Assembly (NCBI GenBank): GCA_002786025.1
Contig: NHNW01000067.1
Location: 62,001 to 126,000 of the forward strand
Source of the DNA: Zasmidium citrigriseum
Lineage: Eukaryota > Ascomycota > Dothideomycetes > Mycosphaerellales > Mycosphaerellaceae
DNA length: 64,000 nucleotides
Direction: 5' to 3'
In this document: in pieces, positions 52,921 to 64,000 of the stretch
How positions within the stretch are numbered: the stretch's first letter is position 1
How the letters are laid out: each line of letters opens with the position of its first letter
Notes under the pieces: generated by a model
Seen by the model: the letters and a program-made list of their open reading frames with translations, nothing else
What the model was told of the DNA's origin: nothing
Databases searched by the model: none
Translations under genes and position numbers: made by a program

Positions 52921-55563
52921 GCTATCAATAGGATGTTTGTGTAACTTGTGGTGAAGAGCGGTCTGCACGATGACGCTTTGGGGATGTTTGTGTTCAATGA
53001 AAATGAAAGCATTTTGTACAATACATGTTCCGGCATTGGAGTTAGAGTCTGAACGATATTCCATTGACATCGAATCCGCATTGATTGCATCGTCAAGTTA
53101 GCATCTATTAGAACTGGAGCATGAACAGCAGGTTCATGAATTTGCAATCAAGTTAAAGGACTGGTAGAATGACAGGTGCCAAAACCAGACAGTGACGATC
53201 TCCCACAGCTTCAACACCGAGACGACGACCTTGTTCATCCAAAACCACGTGGAACTACCGGATCGACATCGAGTGGCTCCTGCAGACCAAAAATGAAACA
53301 CATGCCCTCTCGTCCACATGGCGGGTAAAAACTCCGGGACCTGATCCATCGACGATCGGTCACAGATTGGCGAGCCTTGGCGTGGTTGAGGAGATGAGAT
53401 GGGCCGACAGTAACTCCAGAGAGCTCTGAGCTCTGAGTCCGGTAAGAGGTCACGCGTGCAGAAAGGGCAGTGTTGCGACCGGTTTCTCGATTGGTTGCAT
53501 GTGGACATTTCGTGCATCTCCAGCTAGCCTACATTCGTGTTTGGGAATCGCCGTGGAACGGGTGACCCCCGGGGAAGCACGTGCTTACCAGGTTGATAGA
53601 CTGACATTCATTCACCGATAGTAATCTAGCTATGCCATGTGAGTATTAGCGATGAGTGAGAGAGATGCCGGCGGAGTATGTGACACAGCGTGGTAACCGC
53701 ATTTGCCCGGGCCGTCAAGTTGCGCCGTGGTTGTTGTGGGGCGGCTTCGTTACAGCCTTGCTAGCACACACCGTAGTCTCTCGCCCCTGGAGAACCCGAT
53801 TGCGTCTTTGGACAAGTTACCGCATTCGGTGACCGCGATCTAAAGTAAGCCACAGAGATAGACTCTTGGCTGCCAACGTGAAGAAGAAGCTTCTTTGGTG
53901 GATCTGATGCCTCGCTGATTGGATCGGCTTCTCAGACCTGCATGGCTCGTGGCTGAATGCAGGCGGCAACTTTAAGAAGACGGTGGAAAGTCTGGTGGTG
54001 GTACCCCGGCGCAGATCTTACTGCTCCTTCTCAGCCATTCTGTTGTTCAACTCCGGAGACATGACCATGGAGTTTCTTTGCGTCCATTTCGACTTTACGA
54101 TACACCGCCAGGCCTGAGATTCCAACAGCACGTTTCTCCAGCTCCGGGGCATTGCAATAGCGCAAGTATATAAGATCGGTCCTCTTCTCGATCGTGATGA
54201 GCGTGGGAGCCTATGGCAATCGCTGTCCCTCGCTGAGACCAACATCGCGCTCTGCCCTCGCACGCAGGGCAACGCGGCTACTCGCTAATCACGGTCGCAT
54301 CATCCTGCTGGACCCTCGGCCATCGCGGTACCTTGCCAGCCCCGACCCGGCCCTACCTTGCCTTTCCCTTTGGCGACCACCACGGCTGTCGTTGAGCAGC
54401 CCGCTTTCGCGCTTGGAGCCAAGTCACATCCCGAAGCGACTGTGCATAGGGCTAAGGGCCACGATTGTCTGGCAATTGACGAATGCACTGTCGCGATTTC
54501 GCAGTAAGGCCTTGGAACTGGGGGATCATTCATTGTGGCGGTATCCTGATTGAAGCTGTCAATGCCTGAGATGCAGCTTGCTGTCAGCGTTTGGCAGTAA
54601 CATCAGTACCAAATGCGAGATGGTTCCTGTGACTTCCAGAAGCGGAAGTGTGCGAAACTGGGCTTGCCTGTTTCAAACCAAAGTATCTGACATGATAGGT
54701 GTCTCTGCAACTCCGAACAGAGTAATTGAGGCAGGGAACCACTTAGTCGGTGTTGGTTTTCAGCTTCCAGACGGTGCCCATTCGTTCAGCACTGAAAGCC
54801 AGACGACCAAAAAGTCCGGGGACGCAGCGCGCGAAATCCTTCCAGCCAGCGAAACGGGCGCTGCACGCTGACGCCGATGCAGGAACCGACTCGCTTGTGA
54901 TTTGCTCCGAATGCTCTACCGGCCCCACGCCCTTTTTCCTTAGTCAGACCTTTGGCTCTCGTGCTGCAGCGTGGACGGGCGAGCATTTGAGATCAATGAT
55001 CAATCGGTTTCAGGCTGCCGGCCAGTCATCAACGTTCGATCCACCACGACAACGTGGTTTGCACAGAACAAACGTCATTGACAGCCCCAGACAAGGGCAT
55101 TTGAAACGCACAATTCATGGTTAGTAGTGAGGCTTGGGCGTGTAATCACCGAGCAATGCGTGCAGACCCCTGCGCTGTGTGCCGCGGGCATAGCTGCGCG
55201 GACCGGCGATCCTTCATGCACGTCTTCGCCCAGCGTTCCCAAACCAACAGCACTACCAGCAGCACTAGGATCGTGGGGCGCATCTCTGTGTGCGTTCGCG
55301 ATGCATGGCGCGCCAGACCACACCATTCCGTGCATGGGCAAGCGGCCAGGCCTCCCACGTGTATGCGGATGTTGGCTGACGGGGGTGTCGACTCTCTCAC
55401 TTCAACTTGCCCGCATCTATATAGCCTGGTTCTGTACTTTGTCAAGCTTCCTGCTCAAAGCTTGGCCGGTACCTCTTCCACCACCACTTTCACTGCACTG
55501 TCGTTGACGAAGAAGCCGCGTGCCGTCAACCGCCACCTCCTTCGCCCGTTCACTACTGCTCTC
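52921..55563. other. 2.6-kb intergenic region, no gene seen
   Basis: No supported gene. Several ORFs of 60-130 codons overlap in different frames without domains. The right end is the promoter of the Zn2Cys6 gene, with a TATA-like TATATAG near 55417. Confidence 0.4.
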
Positions 55564-57673
55564 ATGGAGGAACTCAAGCAGAACAAGCCGCGGCAGCAGC
55601 CGGGCCTGGCTTGCGAGGCCTGTCGACAGCGAAAACTCCGATGTAAGTGGGCTCCACCCATTCCGGCGTCTCTACAGAGTCAGGCCTCCTGGACTCCGGC
55701 TCCCAAGTCCGTGCCAGCGAGTCAACTCGGCCCGCATACCAGAGCACGCCATGACAGTCCTCACTGTACAGCGTCTGACAGACTCCAGGTGACCGCCAGG
55801 AGCCTACTTGCGGAACATGTCAGGACCTCGACATCGTCTGTGTGCCCAACACCATCCGGGCCCCGCGAGGTCCGAAGAAAGGGCACTTGCGGGCTCTGCA
55901 GAACCGCATTGGTAAGTTCATACCTCAACGGCATGACGTTGACGATACTGACGGCGACTAAGATGCTCTGGAGCGACGAGTCAACGACAGCCCGAGCGAC
56001 GGTCAGTCACAGCAGAACGCTTTCAACAAGCTCGAATCTGATCTCCCAAGCAACTTTGGAGATGCCATGTCCACCACCGACGACTCCGGCTACGGCTCGG
56101 GCAGATCTTCCAACGCCCCTGAAAAGGGAGATATGAACCCAAACGACATGCAGCTGCCCTTTGCTCCAAGCCGATCCGACTCCATCTCGCAACTCCAAGA
56201 TTTTGACGATTTCCCGACGAACTCGGATTTTGCAGCTCTGATGCAGCAAGACTTTGGAGACCTCACTTCACTGAACAGCCCCGAAAGATCGCCTTCAAAT
56301 CCGATGTTTGGCCATAGCCGGACTGGCAGCATCGACAGCGGGATGCCACAGCTGAGCCTCGACAACACTTCGACAGTCCCGATGAACGATCTCATGCGAG
56401 CTGATTTGGACCATCTGTACTTTGATCGAGTTCACTCATTTGCCCCTTTTCTCAACAAGCGACGATATTTCGCACGAGCAGCGAAATCCTCCGGGACATC
56501 AGAGCCTTTTACCGCTCTCCAACATGCCATGTGGACCCTTTCGGCTGCCATGGGCTCGCAATTCCGGCACCACAGCCGTCAACTTTATGTTCAGACCAGA
56601 CGGATGCTTGAGGCGTGGGAGCTTGAGATCATGTCAGAGTCAGTGGCGATTGAACAAGCGCAGGCATGGATTCTTCTTGCCATGTACGAGATTGCGCATG
56701 TCAACTACCAGCGAGGATGGATTAGTGCCGGACGCTGTTTCCGACTGGTCCAGCTTATGAGATTACATGAGATCGATGGACCGAAGGCGCCAACCTCTGG
56801 CCGATCCTGGGTGGAGGAAGAGGAGCGCAGAAGGACGTTCTGGTCCGCCTATTCCCTGGATCGATTCATCAATCTTATCAACCAACTACCCTTGACGCTG
56901 TCCGAGCAGGTCATCCTCACCCGTCTTCCCGCACCGGAGCAGGCCTTCCAGCGAGACCAGCCTGTCCAAGCAGGATTTCTGTCCGAAGTTATCGCCACCA
57001 ATAACACCGCAAACTACTCGACTTTCACCAACACCATCATCTTCGTAACAATCAGTGGACGCTGCCTAGCACACCAGCAACAATGCAACGTCGAGCGTGC
57101 CTACGGTACTAGCATGGTTGAGGACTTTGTCACCAGGCACAAGTGGTTGGGTGGCATTCTTTTCCAGAAACTTTTGGGTGTACCCGACTACAAGAATGAG
57201 GAAGAACCTCCGGAAGCGATGCAACTTTTCACCGCCATGGCGGCATTTGCAGCTGCTCTACTGCTTTGTATGAGCATGCAACCGTACCAGAACGATATGC
57301 CGGAATATCAAGATCTGGTGGCGGAGACCGAGCGAAGAGCTATTCTGGCCTCGCAACAAATTGTGACCTTGTCCAGGCAGGTGTCACATTTCAGCTACTT
57401 CAAGGTATGTTTTCATATCCAGATGATTCGGTGACGCTATACTAACGATTCTCACAATAGGTCCACCCCTTAATGTCCATTCCTCTATACTTCTGCGCCG
57501 AATTTCTCCGACCACGAGGAACTCTGAACGCTCGATTCCGCCCACAGTACCAATCCATGGTCGACTGTCTACGAAACCTATCGACAGCGAACAGACTTGC
57601 CGGAACCTGCTTGATGAAACTGGAGATTGACGAGAGTTTGCTCGGCGTTTTCCCGGGCGACGTCCGGATGTAA
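55564..57673 (+). CDS. Zn2Cys6 transcription factor, likely cluster regulator
   Basis: Predicted nuclear regulator of 618 aa in four exons: join(55564..55642, 55789..55911, 55963..57404, 57461..57673). The first intron is 146 nt and splits the zinc cluster, restoring CEACRQRKLRC followed by DRQEPTCGTCQDLDIVC, a complete C-x2-C-x6-C-x6-C-x2-C-x6-C. A Lys/Arg-rich linker and short coiled coil follow (RALQNRIDALERRV). The Fungal_trans middle homology region starts near residue 200 (DHLYFDRVHSFAPFLNKRR, then EEERRRTFWSAYSLDR). The last exon supplies the C-terminal HPLMSIPLYFCAEF segment. It lies inside the polyketide cluster on the same strand as most genes, so a pathway-specific activator is the natural reading (inference). 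No repeated CGG-type operator was identified. Confidence 0.88.
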
Positions 57674-59169
57674 AGCTATCTTTTTACCATGGGACCGATA
57701 GACTTGATACCGGAGTTTTTGGGAGGAGCATCTACAGCATCCAGCGAAGGCGTTTTACTTGCATTAGCGATGGTTGAGGGAGTGACGACGAGGCGCACGT
57801 TCACCACACACACAAGGCGGAGGCTTGCTGTAGCGTTTGGGATGCATGCATGAGTGGCGTTTACTATGGCTGCTGAGGGTACAGATGGAGGTTCACACCC
57901 TGCGTTTTACAGGACCACGATAGCGGGCGGGAATTTTGAGAGCAGGCCTTCTCGCGAGTTTCAGAGCAATAGCGAATGGAACGTTTGATGTGAGCTGAGT
58001 GCTCTTTCGGTTGAGTTTTGGCCAAGATGCGATATGATTGTATATTCTTAGCAGAAGCATCTAGGCATATTGAGGACATACTCATCAGTCATCACATCGG
58101 ATCCACTTGTTCTATTCTCACGACGACGATGAACATCACCTTCGACCATGTGCTTCAGAATCCACCTCACGTGTCCACGAACGATGGCAGATCACATGAA
58201 GCACGTGCTAAACGTTTCACAACATATCCATTACGAGCCCCCGGCACCTTGGGCTCCGCTCTCGTGTTCGAATCGTTACACAGTTACGCAACGGCTGCGC
58301 AGCTCGCACGTCGCGACGGAAGCGTACACTGCAGGTCAATCTACCCTGCATCGTATCAATTACGACTCCCAGCTCCGACGACCCGTGACGATCAGGCCGC
58401 CCAAGCTGATAGGCATCCCTGCAGCCCGTAGCCTCGCCAGCTTCCCGAGGTTTTCGGCAACGATTCGCCATTATTTGTTGCCAGCTCCACACTTGATCGT
58501 CCTTCGTTGAGACAGCGCACACATGGCCTTGTTCAATGTTATCCAGCAGACGGCGGGCCAAAGCGAACGGATCATTGCCCGAGGTCGTTGAAGATGGGCG
58601 TCTCCCCTGCTGTCCTCGCTTTTTTGATGGTTAGTCAGGACACGTGAAGTCCTCCTTCGGCCAAGTTGATGACATAACTACACGTGATTCAGTCAAAGAC
58701 GTCAATCTGCTCGTCTGATCGGAGCTAAGTTCTTCTCCCTCTAGCGTCGTGCGAGTGAATCCTTCCAGCACACTTCAAACTCCGAATGGACCTCCGACTT
58801 GCTTTTCCGGAGTAAATATTCTGCCCTGGCTTCACTTCTTCACCATAACTTAATGGACGTCGAGAGTCCGAATGGCAGTCGGAGATCGTCTTTTCCACCA
58901 TGATCGAGACCGCGAGACTTCATCGTAGATGCCCGTACGACGTCAGAGACATGACGTTCATCAGGCAGGCATTGGGGAATGAGGCTATTAATTGTGGAAT
59001 CCAGGAGCCAAGGACATAACATATTTCAACTCAGCTTTCCTTGTTAACAATGTGCTTTTCATTCCTATCGCGACGAATCGCAGCACTCAGATCTAGCGGG
59101 AAGACTTCAGCAGCAAGCAACAGCTCCAGATCTTCTGTCTCTCTCCAGAAACCACCGCAATCCAGAACA
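57674..59169. other. Intergenic, no convincing gene
   Basis: 1.5 kb. A 120-codon plus-strand ORF at 58148-58510 has no recognisable domain. In front of the MDR reductase the same frame is open from 59041 with an Arg/Ser-rich leader that could be a targeting peptide if translation starts there. Confidence 0.35.
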
Positions 59170-60249
59170 ATGGCATCCAACACCGCAGCATGGCAGCCAG
59201 AGGCCAAGGCCGCCCAGTTCGAGGTCAAGTCTGCTCCTATGGTATGTTCAACTTCTGATCAAAGACGATAACGTTCAGCTGTGCTGATATGGTCAATGCA
59301 GTGGACACCTGAGGGCGCCGAGATCCTCGTCCACAACAAGGCCGTTGCCATCAACCCAGTTGATGCTGCTCTCCAAAAGTTCGCTTTCTTCCCGCTCGAA
59401 TACCCAACCATCCTCGGCCAGGACGTAGCAGGTGAGGTCGCCGCCATTGGCCCAGATGTCACCCGATTCAAGGTTGGCGACCGTGTCGTTGGCCACGCCG
59501 TCGGCATGGCCACCAAGCGTGACCAAGACAACGGCTTCCAGAAGTACACCATCCTCAACTCTCACATGGCCTCCGCCATCCCCAGCCGCATGGCTTTCGA
59601 GAACGCCGCCGTCCTCCCCCTCGCCATGTCCACTGCCGCCTGCGGTCTCTTCCAGGACGCTCCTCACCTCGGTCTCCAATACCCAACTGTCCCAGCCAAG
59701 CCAACTGGCCAGACCATCCTCGTCTGGGGCGGCTCCTCCAGCGTGGGCAGCAACGGCATCCAGCTGGCCGTGAACGCCGGCTACGAAGTCATCGCCACCG
59801 CCTCGCCCAAGAACTTCGAGTACGTCAAGAAGCTGGGCGCCAGCGCCGTCTTCGACTACAATAGCCCCACCATCGGCGAGGACCTTATCAAGGCCTTCCA
59901 GGGCAAGCAGTGCGCCGGTGCCCTCGACTGCATCGGTGGCCAGGCCTGCATCACCTGCGTCGACGTCGTCCACAAGACTGCCGGCAAGGGCCGTGTCGCC
60001 ACCACCAAGGGCGGCGCCGAGAACCTCCCCGAGGGTGTTGAGATGAAGCGTATCTTCGGCACTACCTTGAAGGACAACAAGGTCGGCGCTGCCATCTACC
60101 AGGACTTCCTGCCAAAGGCTCTCGCCGCCGGTACCTACGTGCCAGCACCATCGCCAGAGATCATTGGCACCAGCCTTGACAGCGTCCAGGCTGGTTGCGA
60201 CAAGGTCATGAAGGGTGTTTCGGCCACCAAGCTGGTTATCAAGTTGTAG
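59170..60249 (+). CDS. MDR-superfamily oxidoreductase (CipB/enoyl-reductase-like)
   Basis: NADP(H)-dependent medium-chain reductase of 339 aa, join(59170..59241, 59302..60249), one 60-nt intron. It has the GroES-like half (VAINPVDAALQKF, GQDVAGEVAAIG, FKVGDRVVG) and the Rossmann half (ILVWGGSSSVGSNGIQLA). There are no cysteine/histidine ligands for catalytic zinc, as in quinone-oxidoreductase and trans-acting enoyl-reductase relatives. The start MASNTAAWQP is typical of this family; an in-frame ATG at 59050 would add an Arg/Ser-rich leader that could direct it to mitochondria. It could reduce an enone or aldehyde in the polyketide pathway, but the family is also common as stress-response oxidoreductases, so cluster membership is only likely. 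Confidence 0.87.
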
Positions 60250-61084
60250 ATGTTTGCATGACTGATGGACATACCCCCAAAATTGGATCTGGATAGAGAG
60301 TGTTGGGTCATGGAGTTTGTAGCATAAAATATCCAGCGTTATGGAAGCATTCAACAATGCATTGAATCACGAAGATCATTATTTTTTCCTTCACGATCCT
60401 GGATCATCTTTTGACAAACAGTTGCAACGATCAAATGCCACAGCTCATACAGCGTCCGCATCGTTCAGAAGTTCGGCATCAACTAAGTTAGAGAATGTAC
60501 GGCAACTAAAGACAATCTCATCATGACAGTGCAGCGTTGTCAATCCAAGTTTCTACATGCTCAAAAAAGAGTCAACCTTGACATTTTTGCAATCTGGTGT
60601 TGAAACGTTGAGAGTCGACTCATCTTGAAGCACGACCAAATGAGCCGCCTTCCACTCAACTGACAGCGCCGATTTCTTGCGTTTCTGACGGGGCAGAGCA
60701 CGCACGCACAAGCCTGGATTTGCTGTATGGAGACTGTACATGGGGGACATGTTGGGTGACATTCTGGCTGTTCGTTGCTCCCCTTCCCTTCATCAAATAT
60801 TTGCCTCATGGACAGTCCGTTGACACTTCGAGCAGGATTCAATGAGGCCATCGTGAAAGAGTATTAGTTCGAACATGTTAAACGGAGCACTATGGAAGCG
60901 ACGCTGGTCGTCAACAATGTGAACGGGTCGAAGAGATCTGAACGGCCTTGTATTGAGCTTTGACTGTCAATGGCAACGAAGAGTGAGATTTTGAAGAATT
61001 GCCACTTGAGCAGCTGTCGATAGTCTGATGTTCTCGCTAATACATGATTGATTGTACAAGGGAAATTTTGCTGAGCATGCTATT
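60250..61084. other. Convergent intergenic region, no gene seen
   Basis: Lies between the 3' ends of the MDR reductase (plus) and the YCII gene (minus). Only short featureless ORFs. Confidence 0.45.
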
Positions 61085-61611
61085 TTACATCGGTGCCATA
61101 ACGAAGCACTTCATGGGAGTGACGGTGGTGTTGTCCAAATCCCAGACGCCGAGTTTGGCATACGGGTCGTCCCTGATCATGTCCCAGACCTGCAAGTCGT
61201 TAGCAACCTTCTCAAGCTCGGAAAGTGGCATGGGTCTTGTCATACCTCGCCCTCAGTGCTGGCCTTGATAACATGCACAGAGCCATTGACCTTCTTCATA
61301 CCGTCCTCCATCGAAGTCGCCATCGAGGAGTAAGTCGGTCCGCCTGTCCGAATCAGCACACCCCTCCAGACCCCAAGGCCTCGGATCAACTCACCAAAAG
61401 TAACCTTCGTACCAAACAGCTCCTTGTTATGCTCAAGATGCAGCGGTCGGCTATTGATCCTCTGCTCGAGAGCTCCCTCCTTGTCGGGCAGCTGCACGAA
61501 CCAATCGTAGACCGGGGCGGAAGACATTTTTCTTGTAGTGATGGGGCGGGTGAGAGACAGCGGTGGGCTGGGGCTTTTTGCTCGGGCGAGACGTTGGAGG
61601 AAGAGGCCCAT
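61085..61611 (-). CDS. YCII-domain protein, second copy
   Basis: Predicted 156 aa from the ATG at 61611, complement(61085..61189, 61246..61611), one 56-nt intron. The first 30 residues (MGLFLQRLARAKSPSPPLS onward) are basic and hydroxylated, like a mitochondrial presequence; starting at the internal Met (61527, MSSAPVYDW) would give the bare 128-aa domain. The YCII core matches the protein at 34185: YDWFVQLPDKEGALEQR, RPLHLEHNKEL, and RDDPYAKLGVWD at the C-terminus, with the same His and Asp positions. The pair brackets the polyketide genes. Function unknown; different localisation of the two copies is possible. Confidence 0.82.
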
Positions 61612-62078
61612 CGTTATATTTAATCGATGTGAGTAATAGTGTGGGTCGGGTCGTGGTGTTTGGCAGCCAAGCATCTTCATCATCAAGGATTCTGTCCTTC
61701 CGTATCTACGTCAGAGGGGAGGTTGTAGAGACTCCGGGACCCATGTCTCGTGGCCGGGATGACGCTGGTGAAGTTGTCGTTCTGGGTAATTCAGTGGCCA
61801 ATCAAATTCGGGGGGAGAAGCACTGACCAATCAGGCTGGGCGACCGGGGTCCGGCGACTCTGCGATACCCGTTCGGAGTCGAGAGAGGGAAGAGAAACTC
61901 CAGGAGCACGTTAGACCGCTCGATATAGATCGAACGCCACGTGGGATTTGGATCTTGAATGTGGTGTCATCGATCACAAGCCCAGGCAGGACTCAGGACC
62001 GATTCTGAGTCCAATTCAGCGTCGACGTTTCAGCCTCCAACAGGGTCTGGTCTGCTCCACTCCGCCATCACATTGGCC
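61612..62078. promoter_or_regulatory. Divergent promoter, YCII and FMO-MFS genes
   Basis: 467 bp between divergent start codons. No gene seen; it holds the promoters of both. Confidence 0.5.
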
Positions 62079-64000
62079 ATGGCGTCTCGACCGCCCGCCA
62101 GGCCTTCGAGCAGTGTGTATAGTCAGATGCTGTTGGATACTGTGTCCAGACCGCCAGTGCTCATTATTGGGGCTGGAGCAACTGGACTGATCTTCGCTCA
62201 AGCTCTCAAGAAGGCCGATATCCCGTTCCAGATATTCGAGCGAGAGGAAAGGGCAGAAGACAATGATGAAGTTGAGTGGACTTTGACGGTACACTGTAGT
62301 CGTCTCCAGTCCTTCGCGTGAAAGGTCGAGATGCTGACAGTTATTGTAGGGGCTCTTGCGGCACTGGAAGAGTGTCTGCCAGCCGAGCTGTTCAATCGAC
62401 TTTACGCCGTACAAGTTGATCCAAGCACAGAGCTGGACGAAGCAGGATCAGCCAGGACTTCCAGGGTTGTCGCAGATGCCTCGAAAGCAGTCTTTGTCCC
62501 AATCAACCGCAGCCTCCTGCAAGAGATCCTCTCCTCAGGACTCCGCCTTCAACATGGAAAATCGTTGGCCTCAGTCCAAATCAAAGACTCATTCCAACTC
62601 AACCACCAAGACTCCAGCACCATAGAAGCAATCTTCACAGACGGTACCAAAGCATCCGGCAGCATCATCGTTGGCACAGACGGCCGCTCCAGCCAAACAC
62701 GCCGCCTCATCCTCGGCGATGGAGCCGGTCGACCAAGTTCACGGCGCGGACGGCTCACACTCGCCGGCGACTCAGCGCATGCCATGACTTCCAACCGAAG
62801 CGAAGGTTTTGATCATGCAATCGCAGACGCCGCCACGCTGGCGAGGTATCTGATCAAAGCTTGGAGCAGAACGGGAGAGTCGCTCGAGGGCGCTGTGGCT
62901 AGGTATGAGAATGATATGCGGGCTCGTTTGATTGAGGCTGTGATTCGTGGTGCGAAGACCGAGTCGGAGTCGGAAGTCCGGAGTCGAAAAGTCAATGGAA
63001 GGGAGGATGACATATCTCCAGCTGTTTTGACCGAGTCGTTCCCTGCGCTGGAGCAGTTCGCGGAGAAGCAGTATCGGCCGAATCTTGAGTTGTCGTTTGG
63101 GTCTGAGACGAAGACCATGTCGTCCTCGGAGCCTGATATGGATGGCAAAGAGAAGCATTCGGATTCTCTGCCGTCGTCGACGACGCAGTCGCCTTCGCCT
63201 CCTCCGACCAAGAATGACCCACCGCCGCCTCCAAATGGAGGACTTATTGCGTGGCTGCATGTTCTTGGGAGTTTTGTTCTGTACTTCAACACATGGGGTA
63301 AGTCACAACCTTCACTTGGCCTCCAACATCTGCTGACAAGATCAGGCTTCCTCAACGCCTTTGGTATCTACCAGTCTTACTATGAGAGCGGAGCCCTCTT
63401 TCAGGCCTCATCTTCCGACATCTCCTGGATTGGTTCCGTGGAAGCCTTCATCCTCATGGTGACGGGAGTCTTCGCTGGTCCGATCTTTGACAAAGGATAT
63501 GTCAAGACCCTGATCATCGTCGGTGGCTTCCTGGTCGTGTTTGGCCACATGATGCTATCGCTGTGTACGACTTACTGGCAGGTGATGCTGGCTCAGGCCG
63601 TGACGATCGGGATTGGAACTGGCCTGCTCTTTGTTCCTTGTGTGGCGATCCTGCCACAGTATTTCAGTACCAAGATGGGCATGGCCATTGGCATTGCGGC
63701 GGCAGGATCCTCCCTCGGTGGAGTGATCTATCCCATCGTTCTGTACAGACTCATCGGCGAAGTCGGTTTCCCATGGGCCGTACGAGTCGAGGGCTTCATC
63801 GCACTGGGCATGCTACCGATTCCCCTCGCAATCCTCAAAATGCGCATGACTCCGACCAAAGCGAGAGCAATGATCGACTTCGGCGCCTTCCTAGACGGGC
63901 CATACATCTTCTTCGTCTTCTCATCCTTGATCGCCTTCATGGGTCTCTTCGTCCTCTTCTTTTATCTGTCCTACTTCGCCATCGACCAACGCATTGGGGA
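62079..64000 (+). CDS. FAD-monooxygenase/MFS-transporter fusion, cut by window end
   Basis: Model: join(62079..62295, 62350..63297, 63346..>64000), introns of 54 and 48 nt; no stop before the window ends. The N-terminal part is a group A flavin monooxygenase: VLIIGAGATGLIFAQ (GxGxxG at 31-36), a TLTVHWALAALEECLP junction, the DG motif at Asp183 (GTDGRSSQTRR), and TLAGDSAHAM at 209-218. Only about 30 residues separate the last two, where relatives have over 100, so the substrate domain is largely missing and activity is unlikely. The same frame continues through a charged Pro-rich linker into an MFS transporter of the monocarboxylate-porter type, first helix near residue 370 (GGLIAWLHVLGSFVLYF). 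Alternatively the transporter starts separately at Met329 (63117) and the front is a monooxygenase relic. The MFS part is incomplete on the right. Confidence 0.75.

Noticed and set aside
51591..53147. 518-codon antisense frame over the TropB-like gene
   Set aside because: It crosses the introns and exons of a well-supported plus-strand gene and has no recognisable domain.
59293..60357. 354-codon antisense frame over the MDR reductase
   Set aside because: Gly/Val/Asp-rich shadow of a conserved gene.
1..64000. CRISPR arrays, operons with ribosome binding sites, tRNA or rRNA genes
   Set aside because: The DNA is eukaryotic; the tandem repeats are simple minisatellites in a RIP block, and I found no tRNA A/B-box pair or rRNA sequence.

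Overview
This is filamentous ascomycete DNA. The evidence is short spliceosomal introns (about 46-80 nt, GT..AG), Zn2Cys6 regulators, a SAT-domain non-reducing polyketide synthase, and a left end mutated by RIP (repeat-induced point mutation). Small F-box-like 'ELRNxIYE' proteins fit Dothideomycetes, probably Mycosphaerellaceae, but the species cannot be named. All gene models were read by eye; splice sites come from frame, GT..AG and family conservation.

Layout. (1) 1-6960: a RIP-saturated block almost without CpA or TpG. Its minus strand still carries a wrecked RecQ-type helicase, which suggests a subtelomeric repeat. (2) 7.2-16.3 kb: accessory genes that look like aromatic-compound metabolism: a Zn2Cys6 regulator, an NtaA/DszA-like flavin monooxygenase, a CYP504/CYP619-like P450, a decaying second Zn2Cys6 regulator, and a six-exon phenolic acid decarboxylase. 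(3) 16.9-31.3 kb: mostly conserved genes: two F-box-like proteins, a tandem pair of C2H2 proteins, ceramide glucosyltransferase, a Cut12-type spindle pole body protein, LCL2, NOP10 and an SDR, followed by a dead MDR reductase fragment. (4) 32.5-64.0 kb: a polyketide cluster: 2OG-Fe(II) oxygenase, YCII protein, an NR-PKS of about 2593 aa (SAT-KS-AT-PT-ACP-CMeT-R), a secreted FAD oxidoreductase, an FSH-type serine hydrolase, a TropB/SorbC/AzaH-like FAD monooxygenase, a Zn2Cys6 regulator, an MDR reductase, a second YCII protein, and an in-frame FAD-monooxygenase/MFS-transporter fusion cut by the window end.

How region 4 could work (inference). The PKS should release a C-methylated aromatic aldehyde through its R domain, with the serine hydrolase assisting turnover. 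The TropB-like flavoenzyme would hydroxylate and dearomatise it, and the 2OG oxygenase could then oxidise a methyl group (as CitB does) or drive ring expansion (as TropC does). The MDR and FAD oxidoreductases would tailor the product, the Zn2Cys6 protein would regulate and the MFS part would export. The gene set resembles citrinin, azaphilone, sorbicillinoid and tropolone pathways but matches none that I can identify.
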